From positions 1 through 60,687 of the forward strand of contig JAJRQZ010000115.1 in NCBI GenBank assembly GCA_024279935.1: DNA of 60,687 nt, in the 5' to 3' direction. A program made the position numbers and the translations under genes. The number at the start of each line of letters is the position of its first letter. Position 1 is the stretch's first letter. This document shows positions 35,556 to 44,529 of this stretch, in pieces. Source of the stretch: Bacteroidota bacterium (GTDB lineage Bacteria > Bacteroidota > Bacteroidia > Bacteroidales > F082). The notes beneath the pieces are model-generated. The model saw only the letters and a list, made by a program, of their open reading frames with translations. It searched no databases and was not told where the DNA came from.

Positions 35556-37484
35556 ATGGACGATTTCGTTGTATCAGCACGCAAATACCGACCTGTTGCT
35601 TTTAAGCAAGTTGTTGGGCAAAATGCCATTACGTCAACTTTGCAAAACGCGATAAAAAGCAAGCATTTGGCACAGGCGTTCTTGTTTACGGGCCCAAGGG
35701 GCGTCGGGAAAACCACCTGTGCCAGAATATTGGCAAAAACAATAAACTGTGAGAACCTCACTGATAATATAGAACCCTGCGACAGTTGTGAATCATGCAC
35801 GTCCTTCAACAATAATGCGTCTTTTAATATCCATGAGCTTGACGCCGCTTCCAACAATTCAGTTGACGATATAAGGAGCCTGGTGGATCAAGTGCGAATC
35901 CCGCCGCAAGTTGGAACATATAAGGTTTATATAATCGATGAGGTTCACATGCTTTCTCAAGCGGCCTTCAACGCTTTCCTGAAAACCTTGGAAGAGCCTC
36001 CTGCCTATGCAAAGTTCATACTTGCCACAACTGAAAAACATAAGATTCTTCCGACAATACTATCACGTTGTCAAATATTTGATTTCCGCCGCATTAAAGT
36101 TGATGATATAGTAGAGTACCTAAAGTATGTTGCAGATAATGAGGGTATCGAAGCGGAGGTCGAAGCACTGAATGTAATTTCGCAAAAGGCTGACGGCGCT
36201 TTGCGCGATGCTCTGTCCACCTTTGACCAGATAGTAAGCTATAGTGGTGATAAACTCACTTATAAGAGCGTAATTGAAAACCTCAACATACTTGATTATG
36301 AGTATTTTTTCAGGATCACTGAATCGATAATACACTCGAACATTCCTGATTTGTTGCTTGTTTTTGACGAAATAACGGAAAATGGTTTCGACGGCCAGCA
36401 TTTTATTATCGGCCTTGGCGACCATCTGCGCAATTTATTGGTTTTGAAAAACGAATCGACCGTTAAGTTGATGCTTGCCGGTAATGCCCTTAGAGATAAT
36501 TATTTGCTCCAGGCAGATGCATGCTCGTCGCCTATGCTAATAAATGCACTCGATATATGCAATAAGTTTGATTTAAGTTATAAGGCCAGCAACAATAAAA
36601 GGCTTCATATTGAAATTGCCTTGATGCAATTGGGCAAATTATCGAATGAAAGGGGTGGCTTTAGCGATAGTGCCGCTGTCGAGAATTCAAATTTTCAAAC
36701 CACGGAGAAGAAGTTTGAGTATAAGACGGCTAAAAAAACCGAAAAGCCAAATGTGGTTGAAACGACGGTTGAAGCAATTCCGGGGACTAAAAAAGAAGAA
36801 ATTGGCATTAAAACGAGTATTGCCCGGGAGATGAAAACCAAGACCTCTGATGTTAGCGCTCAGGAACAGCAAGCAGGAATAAAGGAATCCGCCATCAAGA
36901 GTGAGGCGGAAATGCCTGAAGCCGACCATACTGCCGAGGAGGGGCCATCACGGGAAACTGAGGCTCAAAAGGGTGGCAATAACAAAGTTGACGATACTCC
37001 AGGGCGTATTATAAAAGATGGATCGGGGAGAAAAATAAAGCGCATCTCGATTACAGAAAGCTTAAGGGCGCTGAAGGAGAAAAAGGAGGCTGAGAATCAA
37101 GAGCCTGCCCCTGTTATTATTAACGAATTCTCGCAAGAAAGGCTAAATGGCGTATGGAAGGAATTCGTAAAGGCTTATCAGGCGAAATCGCCTAGTTTTG
37201 CTAGTGCCATCGGCAAATACGATCCTGAGCTTGCGGAGAATTTTGAGATAAGATACAAAGTCGATAATAAAATTATGGCCAACGACCTGCTTCATCAAAC
37301 AAGCTTGTTGGAATTCCTGAAAGCCGAATTGAAAAATAACCAGATCCGGCTGAAAGCAGTACTTCCAAAGGCAGATGAAACCAAGAAAGCCTATTTCGAC
37401 AATGAGAAGTTTGATGAGCTGGCAAAGGATTTTCCTGGAATCGTAAAATTGAAAGATCAGTTGAACCTCGATTTCGGGGTTTAA
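35556..37484 (+). CDS. dnaX: DNA polymerase III gamma/tau subunit
   Basis: The product is 642 residues from the ATG at 35556 (MDDFVVSARKYRPVAFKQVVGQ), the usual DnaX opening; the upstream ATG at 35490 would add 22 unrelated residues. Walker A is GPRGVGKTT (near 46), the zinc-binding cysteines lie in NCENLTD and EPCDSCESC, Walker B with VYIIDEVHMLS, and sensor 1 in ILATTEKHKILP. A low-complexity acidic/lysine linker (about 370-515) leads to a C-terminal domain that may bind the polymerase. It loads the beta clamp as part of the replisome. The dCMP deaminase gene follows 15 bases later. Confidence 0.96.
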   Translation: MDDFVVSARKYRPVAFKQVVGQNAITSTLQNAIKSKHLAQAFLFTGPRGVGKTTCARILAKTINCENLTDNIEPCDSCESCTSFNNNASFNIHELDAASNNSVDDIRSLVDQVRIPPQVGTYKVYIIDEVHMLSQAAFNAFLKTLEEPPAYAKFILATTEKHKILPTILSRCQIFDFRRIKVDDIVEYLKYVADNEGIEAEVEALNVISQKADGALRDALSTFDQIVSYSGDKLTYKSVIENLNILDYEYFFRITESIIHSNIPDLLLVFDEITENGFDGQHFIIGLGDHLRNLLVLKNESTVKLMLAGNALRDNYLLQADACSSPMLINALDICNKFDLSYKASNNKRLHIEIALMQLGKLSNERGGFSDSAAVENSNFQTTEKKFEYKTAKKTEKPNVVETTVEAIPGTKKEEIGIKTSIAREMKTKTSDVSAQEQQAGIKESAIKSEAEMPEADHTAEEGPSRETEAQKGGNNKVDDTPGRIIKDGSGRKIKRISITESLRALKEKKEAENQEPAPVIINEFSQERLNGVWKEFVKAYQAKSPSFASAIGKYDPELAENFEIRYKVDNKIMANDLLHQTSLLEFLKAELKNNQIRLKAVLPKADETKKAYFDNEKFDELAKDFPGIVKLKDQLNLDFGV

Positions 37485-37499
37485 TGAAAAACTATCTGT

Positions 37500-37913
37500 A
37501 TGAAGGATAAGAAATTCGACAAGAGTTATTTGGAGATGGCACATGTATGGGCCAGGAACTCGTATTGCCTTAGAAGGCAGGTGGGCGCCTTGATCGTTAA
37601 AAATCGAATGATAATTTCTGACGGATACAATGGAACTCCTTCGGGGTTTGAGAATGTTTGCGAGGATGAGGAGGGTAAAACCAAATCTTATGTGCTTCAT
37701 GCCGAAGCCAATGCAATAACAAAAGTGGCGAAGTCAAACAACAGCAGCGAGGGGTCAACGCTCTATATTACTGATTCTCCTTGTATCGAATGCGCCAAAT
37801 TAATTATCCAGGCCGGTATAAAAAGGGTTGTTTACGACCGTAAATATCGAATTACCGAAGGACTTGACCTTCTTAAACGATCCGGGATAGAGTTGAATGA
37901 ATTGCACATCTAG
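37500..37913 (+). CDS. dCMP deaminase family protein (ComEB-like)
   Basis: The product has 137 residues. It has MAHVWARNSYCLRRQVGALIVKN, DGYNGTPSGFENVCED, the zinc-binding and catalytic motif LHAEANAI (near 66-73) and SPCIECAKLIIQAGI with two cysteines (near 93-96). It deaminates dCMP to dUMP for thymidylate synthesis; a weak alternative is a competence-associated ComEB role. It is probably co-transcribed with dnaX. Confidence 0.93.
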   Translation: MKDKKFDKSYLEMAHVWARNSYCLRRQVGALIVKNRMIISDGYNGTPSGFENVCEDEEGKTKSYVLHAEANAITKVAKSNNSSEGSTLYITDSPCIECAKLIIQAGIKRVVYDRKYRITEGLDLLKRSGIELNELHI

Positions 37914-37945
37914 CAAAAAAAACCGGTCGTGTAGTAACAACCGGC
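37912..37945 (-). terminator. Weak hairpin with T-tract (minus strand)
   Basis: On the minus strand the stem CCGGT / ACCGG with a 12-base loop (37923-37944) is followed by AACC-free T-run TTTTTTT. It lies right after the dCMP deaminase stop, so on the plus strand it may only be a 3' hairpin. A role for a minus-strand transcript coming from the non-coding stretch is possible. Confidence 0.5.
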
Positions 37946-38567
37946 ACATATATAAAAGGACTATATGATGTAAACAGGGCTCAGGCTTGATCTCTACGGT
38001 TTATATTTTTATCTAAAATCATGGAGCAAATCTAAAAGCTCATAATCATAAATTAGTGGCTGTTTTCAGCCATAAAAGTTAACCGATAGAAATTTATAAT
38101 CGTTCTAAATAATGGGTTATTTAATTGAAATTAAGGTATTTGCATGGATCTAATGTTATAAAATAACAATCAGTTGAAGATTTGTGCAATCTGAATTCTA
38201 TCTTTTTTGCATAATTTCTAAATATCATTTTTTGTTTTGGGAGCTTACGTTAACGGATGTGTTTGCCATGGCCAGGTCTCTTACCATGACCAGAAACCGG
38301 CCTCCCAAAGCAAGAGGCCGGCATAACGAATAATATTAGTAATTGTTAGTGGTGGAAGCCTTGACTTCCCTTAGTTAAGCTGTAGTGCCACTTTCATCTG
38401 TTTAAAATCTTATACATTGTTCGTGTTCAGCAGTTTAAAAAATATTGCAAACACTAAGTAAATCAAATTTCATTTGTTGTTCAAGTTTTTGTTATGTCTA
38501 GTTCCTGTCAACTAATGATATAACAAATTAAGATCAATCATATAAATTACCTTCAATTGCTCGAAAA
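37914..38567. other. 654-base stretch without a recognisable gene, with hairpins
   Basis: No convincing ORF on either strand. It holds a hairpin at 37923-37944 with a T-run on the minus-strand side, a perfect 8-base GC stem at 38297-38321 (CCGGCCTC / GAGGCCGG), and GC-rich blocks (38225-38400) between AT-rich flanks. This could be the 3' region or terminator of the minus-strand sigma pair, an unannotated structured RNA, or remains of a lost gene. Nothing here is assigned with confidence. Confidence 0.45.
38297..38321. other. GC-rich perfect stem-loop
   Basis: CCGGCCTC and GAGGCCGG form a perfect 8-base stem with a 9-base loop. Neither strand has a clear T-tract after it, so it is not an obvious terminator. 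It stands inside the gene-free stretch. Confidence 0.6.
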
Positions 38568-39158
38568 TTATTCTTTCATAATTCCAATAAGATCATCCAC
38601 TTTTCGCAATCTTGGTGTTATTTCTTTTTTAATTTTTCTTTTATTTAAAAGATAGGTAAAAAACCCATATCCAACTGCACCTATGGCAGTCAAAATAATT
38701 GTGTTATGCGTTTCAGGTATTGTCCAGAGGCCTGAAAGGAACACTATTATACCAATAAAAGGTGGTAAAATATACCAGTAAAGCACGGAACCCAATAGTT
38801 TCTTTTGAATGTGGAGATATTCCTTGGTCTTATACAAATAATCAAGATAATTCTCTGTAAGGGCACTTGGTTTGTGTTTTTTTGAACTTCTTAATCTAAA
38901 AATTACATAAATAAGCCAAAGAATTATCAATATTGCTGCAATTTTTGATATAATAAGGGGAACAGTATATGTTATATATCCAAATATTAGAATCATTACA
39001 ATTGCAGTAATTATTTCAGTTAGATCCCTGTATTTTATTGATTTATGTAAACGGTCGGAGCTCGACTGTAGGTCAATCATCAATCTTGATTTTTTAAATT
39101 TAAGCCGTTCTGCTTCGGTGGATGATTGCCAAATTTTTATAAGTTCTTCTTCTATCAT
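38568..39158 (-). CDS. Membrane protein coupled to ECF sigma factor (possible anti-sigma)
   Basis: The product is 196 residues from the ATG at 39158. It is mostly hydrophilic at the start (EEELIKIWQSSTEAERLKFKKSRL), then two pairs of membrane helices (ITAIVMILIFGYITYTVPLIISKIAAILIILW; YWYILPPFIGIIVFLSGL). The ATG overlaps the sigma factor stop in an ATGA arrangement, so translation is probably coupled. An anti-sigma role is inferred from that context. No classic zinc-binding anti-sigma motif is visible. Confidence 0.72.
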   Translation of the reverse strand: MIEEELIKIWQSSTEAERLKFKKSRLMIDLQSSSDRLHKSIKYRDLTEIITAIVMILIFGYITYTVPLIISKIAAILIILWLIYVIFRLRSSKKHKPSALTENYLDYLYKTKEYLHIQKKLLGSVLYWYILPPFIGIIVFLSGLWTIPETHNTIILTAIGAVGYGFFTYLLNKRKIKKEITPRLRKVDDLIGIMKE

Positions 39159-39661
39159 AACATTTTGTTTATACAATTCAATAATTTACTTTTAATTCGT
39201 TTGACTTTCACAGCGATATGGTTTTCAGTTAGGCCTATGATGTTTGAGATCTCTTTATAAGGTAATTCTTCCAAATATAGTGCAATGACCGCTTTGTCAG
39301 CCTCATTAAGTTTCTTGATGCAATTTCTAAGGTTTATGTGAGGTTCATTTTGTTCATTGCTTCTTTCCTCCGCTCTAATGTTAGCTGTCGTGATGCTATC
39401 TATATTTATGAATTGATTTTGTTTCTTGATAAGCTTGGTTCGAAAACGAAGACATACGTTAAGTGTTATCCTGAACATCCATGTACCAATAGATGATTTA
39501 GCTTCAAAGTTTGGCATTGATTGCCAAATATTTACCAACCCTTCTTGGAATAAGTCTTTTGTGTCTTCGGCATCTTTTGTATAAACCGAACAAATCCTGA
39601 AAAGCTTCTGCTGATTTTGCTTTAATGCTGTTAGAAATATATTTTCAAGTTCTTTTTTCAT
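39155..39661 (-). CDS. ECF-type RNA polymerase sigma-70 factor
   Basis: The product has 168 residues. Region 2: FLTALKQNQQKLFRICSVYTKDAEDTKDLFQEGLVNIWQSMPNFEAKSSIGTWMFRITLNVCLRF. Region 4: CIKKLNEADKAVIALYLEELPYKEISNIIGLTENHIAVKVKRIKSKLLN, with a helix-turn-helix in YKEISNIIGLTENHIAVKV. It is followed by the coupled membrane protein gene, a likely partner. Confidence 0.92.
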   Translation of the reverse strand: MKKELENIFLTALKQNQQKLFRICSVYTKDAEDTKDLFQEGLVNIWQSMPNFEAKSSIGTWMFRITLNVCLRFRTKLIKKQNQFINIDSITTANIRAEERSNEQNEPHINLRNCIKKLNEADKAVIALYLEELPYKEISNIIGLTENHIAVKVKRIKSKLLNCINKML

Positions 39662-39781
39662 TCATTATATCTTAACTATATTATTTTAGTTACAAGAAAT
39701 TTAAAAATATGACAATTTCTTCAATGTTTTTTTATGAAGTTTGCCGAGCTATAGTCCTCAGAGTTTTTTTAAAAGCAATAT

Positions 39782-39811
39782 TTTAGAATTCCAATATGGT
39801 TCGGTTAACGC
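39782..39811 (-). repeat. Degenerate outlying CRISPR-repeat copy
   Basis: The segment GAATTCCAATATGGTTCGG is close to the core of the CRISPR repeat but differs at both ends, and it is 116 bases from the next repeat, longer than the usual spacing of 36-37. It is probably a decayed repeat at the old trailer end of the array. Confidence 0.6.
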
Positions 39812-39927
39812 CGAGCTGGAAATTCTAGGCTTTGGTGATCTGGATAATAAAGGTTTTGTTTGGCGGATTGAGTATTGCGTTATGTTCTGAAGCCGAATGG
39901 ATCCCCAAGGCCAAGAAGTTCCACGTC

Positions 39928-40222
39928 GGGACAATTCCAATATGGTTCGATTAAAAGCTTGTCTTCCTGATTTATTATTATAAGTCGCGGTTGGTTTCAA
40001 TTCCAATATGGTTCGATTAAAAGACTGGAGCAACGAGCAGGCAGATGCTTTGTTTTTGTGTTTCAATTCCAATATGGTTCGATTAAAAGTCAGAATAAAG
40101 AATATTAACAAATAACAAAAAAACGAGTTTCAATTCCAATATGGTTCGATTAAAAGGGTAAATGAAGGTATGGTTGACGTAGGTTATAGGATGTTTCAAT
40201 TCCAATATGGTTCGATTAAAAG
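39928..40222 (-). CRISPR. Five-repeat CRISPR array (no cas genes in window)
   Basis: Four exact 30-base repeats lie at 39994-40023, 40060-40089, 40127-40156 and 40193-40222. A fifth copy at 39928-39957 is damaged in its first four bases. Spacers are 36, 36, 37 and 36 bases. On the plus strand the repeat begins GTTTCAATTCC and ends GGTTCGATTAAAAG. Read on the minus strand the repeat ends ATTGAAAC, the usual 5' crRNA handle of type I-B/III systems, so minus-strand transcription is likely, with the leader at the high-coordinate side and the degraded repeat at the trailer. On that leader side only 21 bases remain before the insertion element. Confidence 0.9.
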
Positions 40223-40242
40223 CGCTTTTATAGTTCTAAAAA

Positions 40243-42045
40243 TGAGTCCACTCCGAAAAGTAAATACGTTCATAAACATCTGAGAACAAGTAATATATTT
40301 GTTTGATGCTAAAAATAATTTACTTATCTTAGCAACGCATTGTTAATGTAATTGTATATGTTTAAGAAATCATAAGAATCAATCCAACAGAATCTTTTCA
40401 CATCTGGAACATCCTTATATTCAGGTAAAACGCTAAAACTGCATGAAGATAAATCAGCATGGCAGAATCAATTTCGCGAACAAGTTACCATGCGAATAAA
40501 TGAGAGTTTGTTCAATCCACTTTATAGTTCAAATAATGGCAGCCCCAATGCTTCAATACGAGTATTGGTATCCATGATGATACTTAAAGAGGCGCAGGGT
40601 CTAAGTGATCAAAAGCTATATGAGGAATGTCGTTTTAACATGCTTACACGTAGCGCATTAGGTTTGCTTAACGCAGGCGATCCGGTACCTACGGAATCTA
40701 CATATTATTTATTTCGTAAAAATGTGAATGACTATGCAAAAGCATGGAACGGGAATCTCTTTGAACTTTCTCTTGCTGACATAACCAAAGCCCAATGTGC
40801 TGAATTTGAGGTAAGTGGCAAGCGTATTCGTATGGATGGCAAGTTGTTGGGCAGTAATATTGCATGGCTTAGCCGTTATGAGCTAATACATGAAACACTG
40901 TGCCTATTTTATAAACAGGTAAAAGAAACAAGTGCATTTGATAAAGTAACCAGGGGAAAATTAGATATGCTGCTTAAAATGGATGGCAATAAAGTTGTTT
41001 ACACCTGTAGCAGTGAAGAGGTCAAAACAAGACTTCAAAAACTTGGCGAATTGATACATGAACTACTACCAATGTTCCCTGCTTCTGTAAACCCACATTA
41101 TTTAACACTGCAAAAGGTTTTCAATGAGCAGTTTAAGGTGGGTGAAAACAAAATTGTAGTTGGCAGAGAAAAAGAAGAGATATCAGCAAAATCCATTCAA
41201 TCGCCACACGATACAGACTGTCACTACCGCAACAAGGATGGAAACAAAGTTAAGGGATACAGTATCAATATAACCGAAAGCTGCGATGAGGGCGGTGGAT
41301 TAAATCTAATCGGCAATGTTGATGTGAGAAATGTAAGCACTTCCGATGTTGATTTTTCCCAAGATGACATTAACAACTCACAAGAAGTATTTACTGAAAA
41401 ACCCAAAGCCGTACATGCTGATGGAGCTTATCATAGTCCTGACAATCAGGAGTTTTGTAAGGGCAATGACATTGACTTATATCTACATGCCATTCAAGGG
41501 GCAAAGGGGAGATACGAATTTGATTTTTTGGGAAACGGGGAACTCACAGTTCTTGACACAAAAACTGGCGAACTTGTTGAAGTGACAAAAATTACCGGAA
41601 AAAACAATATCAAAAAATGGAGAATCAAAAATGAAAAGTCGTATCGTTACTTTACTCAAAGAGAAATTGATACAGGTCTGATTAGAAATGAGATAGCTAA
41701 AACCCCGATTGAAACTCTACGAAAACGAAACAATGTTGAAGCTGCAATCATTCAATTAGGTTATCATTATCCAAATGCCAAGAGCAGATATAGTGGATTG
41801 GTCAAGCACCAAATGTGGGCAAATATCCGTTGTTTATGGGTGAACTTTGTCCGAATATTAAAATATACATGTCAATCATGTTTAAAAACTGCTTTTTTTG
41901 CCAAATATTTAACAAAATCGCTTTTTAATAAGCTATATTTGGCTTTCAAAATACTTTTAACGGCTATATTACCAAACGATAAATTATTTTCCAAAAATAT
42001 CGCATGCTGAGGTCTCAAGAAAAATGGGTTATCGGAGTGGACTCA
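40243..42045 (+). mobile_element. IS1182-family insertion sequence
   Basis: Matching inverted ends TGAGTCCACTCCGA (40243-40256) and TCGGAGTGGACTCA (42032-42045) bound about 1.8 kb with one transposase frame. No clear target duplication is seen at the flanks (AAAAA on the left, AACC on the right). The left end is inside or next to the CRISPR array's leader side; the right end abuts a broken methyltransferase remnant. Confidence 0.85.
40358..42010 (+). pseudogene. IS1182-family transposase with premature stop
   Basis: The intact-looking frame from ATG 40490 gives 506 residues, but the family similarity extends upstream in the same frame: from 40376 it encodes ESIQQNLFTSG and GKTLKLHEDKSAWQNQFREQ, typical of the IS1182 N-terminus. 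Further up, ATG 40358 gives MFKKS followed by TAA at 40373-40375. So codon six is a stop, and the natural start seems to be separated from the body. The rest has NASIRVLVSMMILKEAQGLSDQKL, VPTESTYYLFRKNV and KRIRMDGKLLGSNIAWLSRYELIHETL with the expected DDE-type core. A shorter protein from ATG 40490 or a non-ATG start could still be made. Confidence 0.82.
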
Positions 42046-42561
42046 AACCTTATGTATGGGAAACGAAATTTGCCATTTTAGACTATTTCTTGAAAAACAG
42101 AAATTCTAATTTGCCGGAAATAAATATTTATCATTACGATGTTTTCAATTTTTGGAATAGGGGATTATTCTTTTAAGCCTTACAAAGTTGCGATTGCAGG
42201 AATGTATAAAACTACAACATTTTCTCTTGTAAAACTAATTGATAATAAACCTGTAATGCTTGATGATACTTGTTATTTTATAGGTTTTGACACTTTAATC
42301 GAAGCAGAAATAACACAAACTTTATTAAACAAAAAATTAACACAGGACTTTATTCAACCAATTGCATTTAAGGATGCTAAAAGGATGATGACAAAAGATT
42401 TATTGATGAGGATTGATTTGAATGAAATAATCAACGAAACAGATTTTTGCGAAATGCAATTGGAAATCCCCGGTTTAAATATTGCAGGTTGGGAAAGTTA
42501 TAAAGGGGAATTGACAAAACAGCTGTTTGAGAAAAATCGACAATTAGACCTCTTGATATAA
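42046..42561 (+). pseudogene. Broken C-terminal remnant of an N6-adenine DNA methyltransferase (R-M type)
   Basis: The frame from 42139 to 42561 gives 140 residues: FSIFGIGDYSFKPYKVAIAGMYK, then KPVMLDDTCYFIGFD and FKDAKRMMTKDLLMRIDL. This is the tail of restriction-modification adenine methyltransferases, whose catalytic core would lie upstream. Directly after the insertion sequence another frame encodes YVWETKFAILDYFLKNRNS and then NIYHYDVF, which resembles the segment that normally precedes FSIFGIG, so a frameshift near 42138 is likely. The N-terminal core is missing, apparently lost where the insertion element ends. No function is expected. Confidence 0.72.
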
Positions 42562-42618
42562 CAAACCGGAATGACTATCTTAAAGATGAATGACTATTTT
42601 AACCTTAAAGACAAAATG

Positions 42619-42797
42619 GGTTACTACTCAGCAGTAGGGAAAAATATTAACTCATTGGTTACCTATCCGTTTTGTCACAATTTTTGTTTGAAAAACACAA
42701 AATTTCCGCCAAAACTACTGAGATTTCAAATATATAACCCCATGCTGAAGCATGGGTCTATTGATAATCAACTTGATAAACCTGCTGAGTAGTAACC
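42619..42797. mobile_element. 179-base MITE-like element
   Basis: A perfect 16-base terminal inverted repeat (GGTTACTACTCAGCAG at 42619-42634 and its complement at 42782-42797) bounds the element. AAAATG directly flanks it on both sides (42613-42618 and 42798-42803), as a 6-base target duplication. Inside is a perfect 8-base hairpin CCCATGCT / AGCATGGG (42739-42756). The 73-residue frame overlapping it has no recognisable domain, so I take it as non-coding. Confidence 0.82.
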
Positions 42798-42894
42798 AAA
42801 ATGGATACTGATAGATATGCGATAAAAGGGTTTTGGGGGGGTAACCACGCACAGCAATACCAATACTGCATGCCGCAACCGACGACAATGTGTT

Positions 42895-44364
42895 TTATTC
42901 AAGCCTCTTCAATCCTTTTTTAGCCCTGCTCTCCAGATATTCGTAATAATCGTCATCATAGAGCTTCAGGGATTTTTCAAAATATTTTTTTGCCGTTTCC
43001 GCTTTGCCTGATTTCTCAAACAAAATACCACAGCGCAAGGCTGCCTCACAGGCGAAATAATAGTCTTCGTCGCTACCCTTGTCGATAACGTTTTTATAGT
43101 TTTTTACAGCCAGCTGATAGTTGTTTTTTAGTTCGGCGGCTTTCCCCTCTATTAAATAATACTCTAGCTTATAAGGCAGGAAATCGTTGTTGATGGCTTT
43201 ATACACTTGAATCTCAGATTGATATTCGTCGTAATAGCCCCCGTCGATAAGCAGGTGTGCCTTTGTGAGGCAAAGGTCGGGCGTATAATCCAAATTTGCG
43301 TCGTACAAGGCCTCGCGGTCGCGCTCGTTGATGTCGTTGCCCTCATTTAAGACCACTTCCCTAAGTTCGTTAAATTTATCCTTGTTGTTGTTGATAAGGT
43401 AGAATATGGCAAGCTTGTAGTTTATTTCTTTTATGTATTCCTTTTTCTTCGATGCCGAGAGATACCTTTTTAAATAGTATCCGGCATTGAAATCCAGTTT
43501 GTTTAAGAGCATTTTCCCCATAAGGTAATTATAAATTAATTCGGCCTCGGGTTTTTGTTCTATGTCGATTTCCTTCAAAGTGTTTAACGCCAGCTCGTTT
43601 TTCCCGGTCCTGAACTCAATGTTCGCCCTAAAATATTGGTGCACAAAAAGATCCGCTATGGATTTGTCGAGTTTGTGGGTAAAATCATAAACTTTCTCTG
43701 GTGTTTTGTTTAATTTTGCCGACAACACCACGAACAAAGCGGATTCGGCATTTATACCCTTTTGGTTTTTCTGTGCGTCGAAATTTTTTAATAGCAAATC
43801 GAGGCCATAATCAGCATCGCCGCTAACGCCAAAAGCCGATACGGCAAACCTTACGAATGGCGGCAGATTGCCAACTGCTACGTTGAAAAAGCCGTCGAGT
43901 TTTATGCCCGGTTTAAATTCAGGGTGTTTCTCCAGGTTTTTGTATGTGTTTTTATATGCTGAATATGCTTTACGCAAGCCGCTTAGCCTGTCGCCATGGA
44001 TAATATTGAATATCCCGGCCTGCAATTCCATTTCGGCAAGGCAGCTCAGATAATAAGGGGATTCCATATCCTTATCGTCCATAATATCCCGCCTTTTGTA
44101 ATATTTGTCCAGAAATTCCTCGTATGCATCATCGTCCGAATCCAACAACAACTCGTAAGCATCGCAGGTCTGGTCCAGATAATATGCATAATAGTTTTCG
44201 GGATTGGCATTTATCTCGTTTGCTATTATTTGTTTCGCCTTGTTGAAATCAAGATCCATCAACAGCACCCAGGCGTCCTGACAATTATCGTTTAAATCAT
44301 AGGCCGCATCGGCATTTCTGCCAATAAATAAAAGCAATAGTATCGATATGAAATATTTTGTCAT
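42895..44364 (-). CDS. Secreted TPR-repeat protein of unknown function
   Basis: The product has 489 residues, a signal peptide (KYFISILLLLFIGRNADAA), and TPR-like helices throughout, such as AKQIIANEINANPENYYAYYLDQTC and YYLIEGKAAELKNNYQLAVKNYKNVIDKG and ACEAALRCGILFEKSGKAETAKKYFEKSL. It is probably a periplasmic protein-protein interaction scaffold. No catalytic domain. It lies between the MITE and a divergent flippase gene. Confidence 0.8.
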   Translation of the reverse strand: MTKYFISILLLLFIGRNADAAYDLNDNCQDAWVLLMDLDFNKAKQIIANEINANPENYYAYYLDQTCDAYELLLDSDDDAYEEFLDKYYKRRDIMDDKDMESPYYLSCLAEMELQAGIFNIIHGDRLSGLRKAYSAYKNTYKNLEKHPEFKPGIKLDGFFNVAVGNLPPFVRFAVSAFGVSGDADYGLDLLLKNFDAQKNQKGINAESALFVVLSAKLNKTPEKVYDFTHKLDKSIADLFVHQYFRANIEFRTGKNELALNTLKEIDIEQKPEAELIYNYLMGKMLLNKLDFNAGYYLKRYLSASKKKEYIKEINYKLAIFYLINNNKDKFNELREVVLNEGNDINERDREALYDANLDYTPDLCLTKAHLLIDGGYYDEYQSEIQVYKAINNDFLPYKLEYYLIEGKAAELKNNYQLAVKNYKNVIDKGSDEDYYFACEAALRCGILFEKSGKAETAKKYFEKSLKLYDDDYYEYLESRAKKGLKRLE

Positions 44365-44529
44365 AAGCCCGGAAAAAAAGAGGGCTAATTTAATTTTTAT
44401 TTTGGATATGAGGTTTTTGTTCTTGTGCCCAATAAAAATCCTAGTTTTGAGATTTGGTAATTTATTCGGGCACTTCTAGTTTTAAATAAGTAAATAGCGT
44501 TTAATCAATAAGATACACATAAATTGTTT

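Noticed and set aside
39758-40111. 117-residue minus-strand ORF with the repeated motif FNRTILEL
   Set aside because: It is the translation of the CRISPR repeats and spacers; the repeated motif is the repeat read in frame, not a protein.
42571-42792. 73-residue plus-strand ORF
   Set aside because: It lies mostly inside the MITE, shows no domain, and its end is fixed by the element's inverted repeat.
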